Shown here: piece by piece, positions 16,688 to 20,166 of the stretch
How positions within the stretch are numbered: position 1 is the first letter of the stretch
Layout of the letters: every line of letters starts with the position of its first letter
Assembly: GCA_031119155.1 (NCBI GenBank)
Contig: JAVHYH010000023.1
Span: 1-20,166 of the forward strand
Origin: Brevundimonas sp.
Lineage (GTDB): Bacteria > Pseudomonadota > Alphaproteobacteria > Caulobacterales > Caulobacteraceae
Direction of reading: 5' to 3'
DNA: 20,166 nucleotides
Notes under the pieces: model-generated
Told to the model about the DNA's origin: nothing
Databases searched by the model: none
The model's input: only the letters and a program-made list of their open reading frames with translations
Translations under genes and position numbers: made by a program

Positions 16688-17116
16688 CTAGTCGGCCCGG
16701 CGCCAGGTCTGGGTCCGGCACAGCACGCGCGCGATACAGCCCCGCACCGACAGGCGCTGTCCACCCTGCTGCAGGGTCAGGGTTCCGCGGTCGGCGGTCT
16801 GGCCGCTGTTCGGATCATACAGAGGGCCGCCCCGCCACTCCGTCGGGCCGCCGGTGAAGCCGCGCAGCACCGTCAGGCCGCGCAACGGGCGCTCTCGTTG
16901 GGCCGCGTCACGATTGCGGACATCCCTCTGGTCCGGATCGGCCCGCAGCGGCGCCGCGTCCACCAGCCGGCCGCACAGGGCCGCGCCGCAGCGCTGGATC
17001 TCCACCACCCCGCCTTCCGCCGGCGTGCGCCAGCGGCCCAGCAGGGCGCTCTCCTGCGCCACCGCCGGCGCCGCGACGCCAAGCGCCAGCAGTCCGGCGA
17101 CCACGGCGGCGCGCAT
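16688..17116 (-). CDS. DUF2147 family secreted protein
   Basis: The 142-residue protein has a signal peptide (1-21, ending APAVAQ) and is probably periplasmic. The mature part follows the DUF2147 pattern: LLGRWRTPAEGGVVEIQRCG, ALCGRLVD, a Gly-Leu turn (RPLRGLTVLRGF), WRGGPLYDPNSGQT, and the closing RVLCRTQTWRR. The family is a small beta-rich fold with no established function. It often appears next to lipid or envelope genes. The ATG shares one base with the TGA of the upstream coq4-like gene (TGATG), so translation is probably coupled. The acyl-CoA ligase gene follows 26 nt later. Confidence 0.85.
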   Translation of the reverse strand: MRAAVVAGLLALGVAAPAVAQESALLGRWRTPAEGGVVEIQRCGAALCGRLVDAAPLRADPDQRDVRNRDAAQRERPLRGLTVLRGFTGGPTEWRGGPLYDPNSGQTADRGTLTLQQGGQRLSVRGCIARVLCRTQTWRRAD

Positions 17117-17901
17117 CAGGCGGCGCCCAGATAGGCGTTGCGCAGCTCGACCGGCACCCGGTCATAGAGGGTCGGCCCCGCCAGCCCCAGACGCGACCGC
17201 GCCGAGGTCAGCGGCTCCATCATCAGGGCCTCATAGTCCAGCGCGGGCAGCCAGCCCGCCTTGCGGCCGCGCCGCCAGGCCTCGAACACCGACCGCGCGC
17301 AGGGATAGCCCGTCCGCGCCCGCGCGAACTGCACCGCGACGCCCGCCGCGATCAGGCCGAAGCCCGGACTGCCGGTCTGCGGCAGCGAGAAGGCCACCAC
17401 ACAGGCCTCGCCCAGAGCATCGGTCCGATAGCCGGTCAGGATGTGCCAGATGTCGTGCACGTCGCGCAGACGTCGCGCATACCAGGCGTGGGGATGGGCC
17501 GCGTCGATCTCGGTGTCGGCCACCTTGCGGCTCTCGTCCGCCAGTCCGTAGGCCGACAGGTTCCGCTCGTCGATGAACGCCAGATAGGCCTCGCCGACGC
17601 TGCCCGCCGGGCAGGTCTCCAGCCAGGCCCGGTCCTGCAGCCGGTCCGCCAGTTCGGTCATCAGATAGGCCTGCCGGGCGCCTTCGGACTCCTCCAGCAT
17701 CTTCTGGTAGCCCCGACGCACCGAGCCGCCGGCCAGGGCGTTCATGATCTCGAACACCTGGGCGGTGTCTTCCTTGTTGGCGATCAGGCGGCGCAGGGCG
17801 CGGAAGGCGCGCAGCGGCTGCACCTTGCGCGGCTTCAGCCGGGTGGACGCCCGGACCGGAGAGGCCAGATCGGCGCTGTCGATCAGAAGTTCCGCAGTCA
17901 C
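17116..17901 (-). CDS. Coq4-family protein (ubiquinone biosynthesis Coq4-like)
   Basis: The 261-residue soluble protein matches the Coq4 family. It carries the complete metal-binding motif HDxxH-x11-E: His149, Asp150, His153 and Glu165, in HDIWHILTGYRTDALGE. GSPGFGLIAAGVAVQFARARTG follows, as in Coq4. Eukaryotic Coq4 is known from ubiquinone biosynthesis and has been linked to removal of the C1 carboxyl group of the ring. I chose GTG at 17901 because a GGAG site lies 7 nt upstream. The open frame runs on to 18384, but that part is antisense to the TetR gene. No other ubiquinone gene is nearby. The operon with DUF2147 and an acyl-CoA ligase, and TetR-type operators upstream, suggest a catabolic or membrane-lipid role. 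That role is inference. Confidence 0.85.
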   Translation of the reverse strand: MTAELLIDSADLASPVRASTRLKPRKVQPLRAFRALRRLIANKEDTAQVFEIMNALAGGSVRRGYQKMLEESEGARQAYLMTELADRLQDRAWLETCPAGSVGEAYLAFIDERNLSAYGLADESRKVADTEIDAAHPHAWYARRLRDVHDIWHILTGYRTDALGEACVVAFSLPQTGSPGFGLIAAGVAVQFARARTGYPCARSVFEAWRRGRKAGWLPALDYEALMMEPLTSARSRLGLAGPTLYDRVPVELRNAYLGAA

Positions 17902-17938
17902 TTGCTCTCTCCGGAGGCTGAGCTTAACCAGTTCCCTA

Positions 17939-17969
17939 TCTACATGGATGTAACTTACATAAATGTCAA
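17939..17969. promoter_or_regulatory. Tandem predicted TetR operators between the coq4-like and tetR genes
   Basis: Two adjacent ACAT-NN-ATGT palindromes have centres 15 bp apart. The first is TACAT-GG-ATGTA (17941-17952). The second is TTACAT-AA-ATGTCAA (17955-17969). The second covers the ATG of the tetR gene, and its right half ATGTCAATA (17963-17971) is identical to the left arm of the palindrome at 12315. The first lies 39 nt before the coq4-like GTG. Binding here would block both divergent genes. Confidence 0.7.
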
Positions 17970-18577
17970 TAGATACGCCCCGCCGTCGTCGGCGCACGCC
18001 TGATGAAGCCCGCGCCGAAGCCCTGACCTTCGCGCGCCAGCGTCTGCTGACCGGCGGCCCGGACGCCGTCACCCTCAAGGCCGTGGCGGATGATCTGGGC
18101 GTCAGCCACGCCAATCTGATCCACCATTTCGGCTCCGCCGCCGGCCTGCAGTCTGCCCTGATGGCCTCGATGGTGGCCGATCTTTCGCAGGCGCTGGACG
18201 CCGCCATCGCCCGCCTGCGCACCGACGAGGGCGCGCCGCTGGAACTGGTCAACGCCGTCTTCGACGCCTTCGCCCAGGGCGGCGCGGCCAAGCTGGCGGC
18301 GTGGATCGTCCTGCGAGGCGACCTGTCACATCTGGAGCCGGTGCGCGACGCCGTCACCGGTCTGGTCCAGGCCATTCGGGACAAGCTGGGCGACCCGGAC
18401 GGTCAGGCCCATACCCGCATCCCCGCCGCGGTCCTGTTCATCGCCGTCAGCGCCTTCGGGGAAGCCCTCATCGGCCCGCCGCTGCGCAACATGCTGGATC
18501 AGGACGAGGATACAGGCCGTCAGGTCATCGCCGGCCTCCTGCCCCACTTCCTGCTCAAGCCCGACGCCGGCGCCTGA
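17963..18577 (+). CDS. TetR family transcriptional regulator
   Basis: This is a 204-residue one-component repressor. An Arg-rich N-terminal tail (TPRRRRRTPDEAR) is followed by a TetR helix-turn-helix at about 37-58 (VTLKAVADDLGVSHANLIHHFGS). The remainder is a helical ligand and dimerisation domain. There is no ribosome binding site upstream of the ATG, and no better in-frame start leaves the DNA-binding domain intact, so the mRNA may be leaderless. A predicted operator overlaps the start codon, fitting autorepression. It is divergent from the coq4-like / DUF2147 / acyl-CoA ligase operon. Matching sites before the TBDR and flavoprotein genes suggest it controls the whole 9-18 kb group. The inducer may be the CoA ester or the free compound; this is not shown by the sequence. 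Confidence 0.9.
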   Translation: MSIDTPRRRRRTPDEARAEALTFARQRLLTGGPDAVTLKAVADDLGVSHANLIHHFGSAAGLQSALMASMVADLSQALDAAIARLRTDEGAPLELVNAVFDAFAQGGAAKLAAWIVLRGDLSHLEPVRDAVTGLVQAIRDKLGDPDGQAHTRIPAAVLFIAVSAFGEALIGPPLRNMLDQDEDTGRQVIAGLLPHFLLKPDAGA

Positions 18578-18599
18578 TCACCTCGCCGCTGGCGCCGGT
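18566..18599 (+). terminator. Hairpin at the end of the tetR gene
   Basis: GCCGGCGCC (18566-18574) and GGCGCCGGT (18591-18599) form an 8-bp GC stem plus a G-T pair, with a 16-nt loop that contains the tetR stop codon. No T tract follows, so it is not a clear intrinsic terminator. It may act as a weak or factor-dependent one before the GH92 gene. Confidence 0.3.
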
Positions 18600-18646
18600 C
18601 GTGCGGAATGCTAGGGTCCGCCCCGACAGTGACTCGGGAGGCTGGA

Positions 18647-20166
18647 ATGCGGCACATCGGACTGGCGGCGGTGTTTTCGACCCTGATGCTGGCGGGCTGC
18701 GCCACGGCGCAGGAGGCCGAGCCGACGATCGCCACCGCCTATGACGCCGTCGATCCCTTCATCGGCACGGCGGGCAAGGGCCACACCTTCCCCGGCGCCG
18801 TCGCCCCCTTCGGCATGGTCCAGCTCAGCCCGGACACCGACTTCCGCCCGTTCCGCCAATCCTATGACTGGGCCGCCGGCTATCGCTACGACGACCCGAC
18901 CATCCTCGGCTTCTCGCACACCCATTTCTCGGGCACCGGCCATTCGGACCTCGGCGACGTCCTGCTCACCCCCATCTCGGGCGAGGTGAAGTGGGATGCG
19001 GGCGATCCGGCCACGCCCGGCTCCGGCTACCGCTCCCGCTACAACAAGGCCTCCGAGGTCGCCGAGCCCGGCTACTACGCCGTCAGCCTGACCGACTCCG
19101 GCGTCCGCGCCGAACTGACCGCCGGCGTCCGCGTCGGCCTGCATCGCTACAGCTTCCCGCGCTCCCAGCCCGCCCGCATCCTGCTCGACTTCCGCCCGTC
19201 CATCTATGACTACCCGGGCAAGGTGCTGTGGTCGCGCATCCGGGTGCATCCGGACGGCACGGTCACCGGCTTCCGCGAGACGCGCGGCTGGGCGCCCGGT
19301 CGCCAGCTCTATTTCGCCATGCGCTTCTCCAAGCCGCTGGTCGGCTACCAGCTGCAGGATCGCGACACCGAGGTTCCCTACCGCGGCTTCCGCCAGCCGG
19401 GCCGCGACATGACCGACCGGGCGCAGGTGCAGGGCCGCCAGCTCGAGGCCGCCTTCGACTTCGGCTCCATCACCGGCCCCCTGCTGGTCCAGGTCGCCGT
19501 TTCCTCGGTCGATGAGGCCGGAGCCATCCGCAATCTGGAGTCCGAAGGCGGGAGCTTCGACTTCGACGGCGTCCGCGCCCAGAGCCGCGCCGCCTGGACC
19601 GAAGCCCTCGGCGCCGTGGACATCACCGCCCCGGAGGAGATGCGGACCAGCCTCTACACCGCCCTGTATCACTCGCTGATCGCCCCCTCGGTCCACGGCG
19701 ACGCGGACGGACGCTGGCGCGGGCCGGACAATGCGGTCCACCAGTCGGACTTCACCGTCCATTCGACCTTCAGCCTGTGGGACACCTTCCGCGCCCAGCA
19801 CCCGCTGCTGACGCTGGTCCAGCCCGACCGTCGCAACGCCGACATGGTCAACTCCCTGATCGCGGCCCAGCAGGTCAGCCCCTACGGCATCCTGCCGGTC
19901 TGGTCGTTCGCGGGTCAGGAGACCTGGACCATGATCGGCTATCACGCCGTTCCGGTCATCGCTGACGCCTACCTGAAGGGCATCGACGGCATCGATCCGG
20001 ACGCGGCCCTGAACGCCATGGTGGCCAGCGCCACCTACCGCCCCTACGGCGGACTGGGCGACTATATGGACCTCGGCTACGTCCCCATCGATCGCGAGCC
20101 GGAAGCGGCGTCCAAGACCGTCGAATACGCCTATGACGACTGGACCATCGCCCGCATGGCCGAGCG
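18647..20166 (+). CDS. GH92 family alpha-mannosidase lipoprotein (3'-truncated by the window end)
   Basis: This is an exo-acting alpha-mannosidase of the GH92 family, calcium-dependent in known members. The first 506 codons are inside the window and the frame is still open at 20166. The lipobox LAGC with Cys18 marks a lipoprotein signal peptide, so it is tethered to a membrane, perhaps at the cell surface. GH92 hallmarks include VDPFIGTAGKGHTFPGAVAPFGMVQLSPDT near the mature start, GFSHTHFSGTGHSDLGDVLLTP, LYTALYHSLIAPSVHGDADG, and LPVWSFAGQETWTMIGYHA. Glu425 in the last motif is at the position of the family's catalytic acid. The region holding the catalytic base Asp would be beyond the window. 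A GGGAGG site lies 6 nt before the ATG, 69 nt after tetR. Link to the upstream clusters is not evident. Confidence 0.92.
   Translation, partial: MRHIGLAAVFSTLMLAGCATAQEAEPTIATAYDAVDPFIGTAGKGHTFPGAVAPFGMVQLSPDTDFRPFRQSYDWAAGYRYDDPTILGFSHTHFSGTGHSDLGDVLLTPISGEVKWDAGDPATPGSGYRSRYNKASEVAEPGYYAVSLTDSGVRAELTAGVRVGLHRYSFPRSQPARILLDFRPSIYDYPGKVLWSRIRVHPDGTVTGFRETRGWAPGRQLYFAMRFSKPLVGYQLQDRDTEVPYRGFRQPGRDMTDRAQVQGRQLEAAFDFGSITGPLLVQVAVSSVDEAGAIRNLESEGGSFDFDGVRAQSRAAWTEALGAVDITAPEEMRTSLYTALYHSLIAPSVHGDADGRWRGPDNAVHQSDFTVHSTFSLWDTFRAQHPLLTLVQPDRRNADMVNSLIAAQQVSPYGILPVWSFAGQETWTMIGYHAVPVIADAYLKGIDGIDPDAALNAMVASATYRPYGGLGDYMDLGYVPIDREPEAASKTVEYAYDDWTIARMAE

Noticed and set aside
15069..16691. A 540-codon plus-strand frame opposite the acyl-CoA ligase gene
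   Set aside because: The ligase motifs on the minus strand are complete. The antisense product is His/Arg/Gln-rich with no domain.
17902..18384. N-terminal extension of the Coq4-like frame into the tetR gene
   Set aside because: The extra residues are Arg/Ser/Ala-rich, antisense to the TetR DNA-binding domain, and would cross the operator region. GTG at 17901 has a good ribosome binding site.
18611..19945. A 444-codon open frame on the minus strand opposite the GH92 gene
   Set aside because: The plus frame shows unmistakable GH92 motifs. The antisense product is low-complexity Ala/Gly/Val/Asp-rich sequence.

Overview
The window is about two-thirds GC, compact, and rich in TonB-dependent receptors (TBDRs), polysaccharide-degrading enzymes and GGGAGG-type ribosome binding sites. 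This suggests a Caulobacterales alphaproteobacterium, possibly Brevundimonas-like. That placement is an inference from gene content and style, because no rRNA or other marker gene is present. No RNA genes, mobile elements or CRISPR arrays were seen, and no stretch over 300 bases lacks a gene.

Region 1 (1-6165, all minus strand) looks like an alginate (or related uronate polymer) uptake and degradation locus. Its order of transcription is a Caulobacter-type TBDR, a GntR/FCD regulator, and a two-domain PL6 polysaccharide lyase. The PL6 and TBDR genes both have a pair of ACCAATTGGT-like boxes upstream with exactly the same 25-nt spacing, so the GntR protein probably controls both.

Region 2 (6282-9002, minus) is a small unit. 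A secreted four-cysteine protein resembling the PraB family comes first, then a strong hairpin terminator, then an unusual TonB-receptor-like outer-membrane protein.

Region 3 (9191-18577) is the most interesting part. A large TBDR (minus) is divergent from a COG3573/KstD-like flavoprotein and a bile-acid:sodium-symporter-family (BASS) transporter (plus). Facing these is a minus-strand operon of a Coq4-like protein, a DUF2147 protein and an acyl-CoA ligase, which is divergent from a TetR regulator. Both divergent promoter regions carry ACAT-NN-ATGT palindromes, which ties about 9 kb into one predicted TetR regulon. The inferred logic is outer-membrane uptake, inner-membrane import, CoA activation and redox or decarboxylation steps on a hydrophobic carboxylated molecule such as a steroid, terpenoid or prenyl compound. 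The substrate is not known.

Region 4 (18647 to the right edge, plus) is the first 506 codons of a GH92 alpha-mannosidase lipoprotein, cut by the window end.
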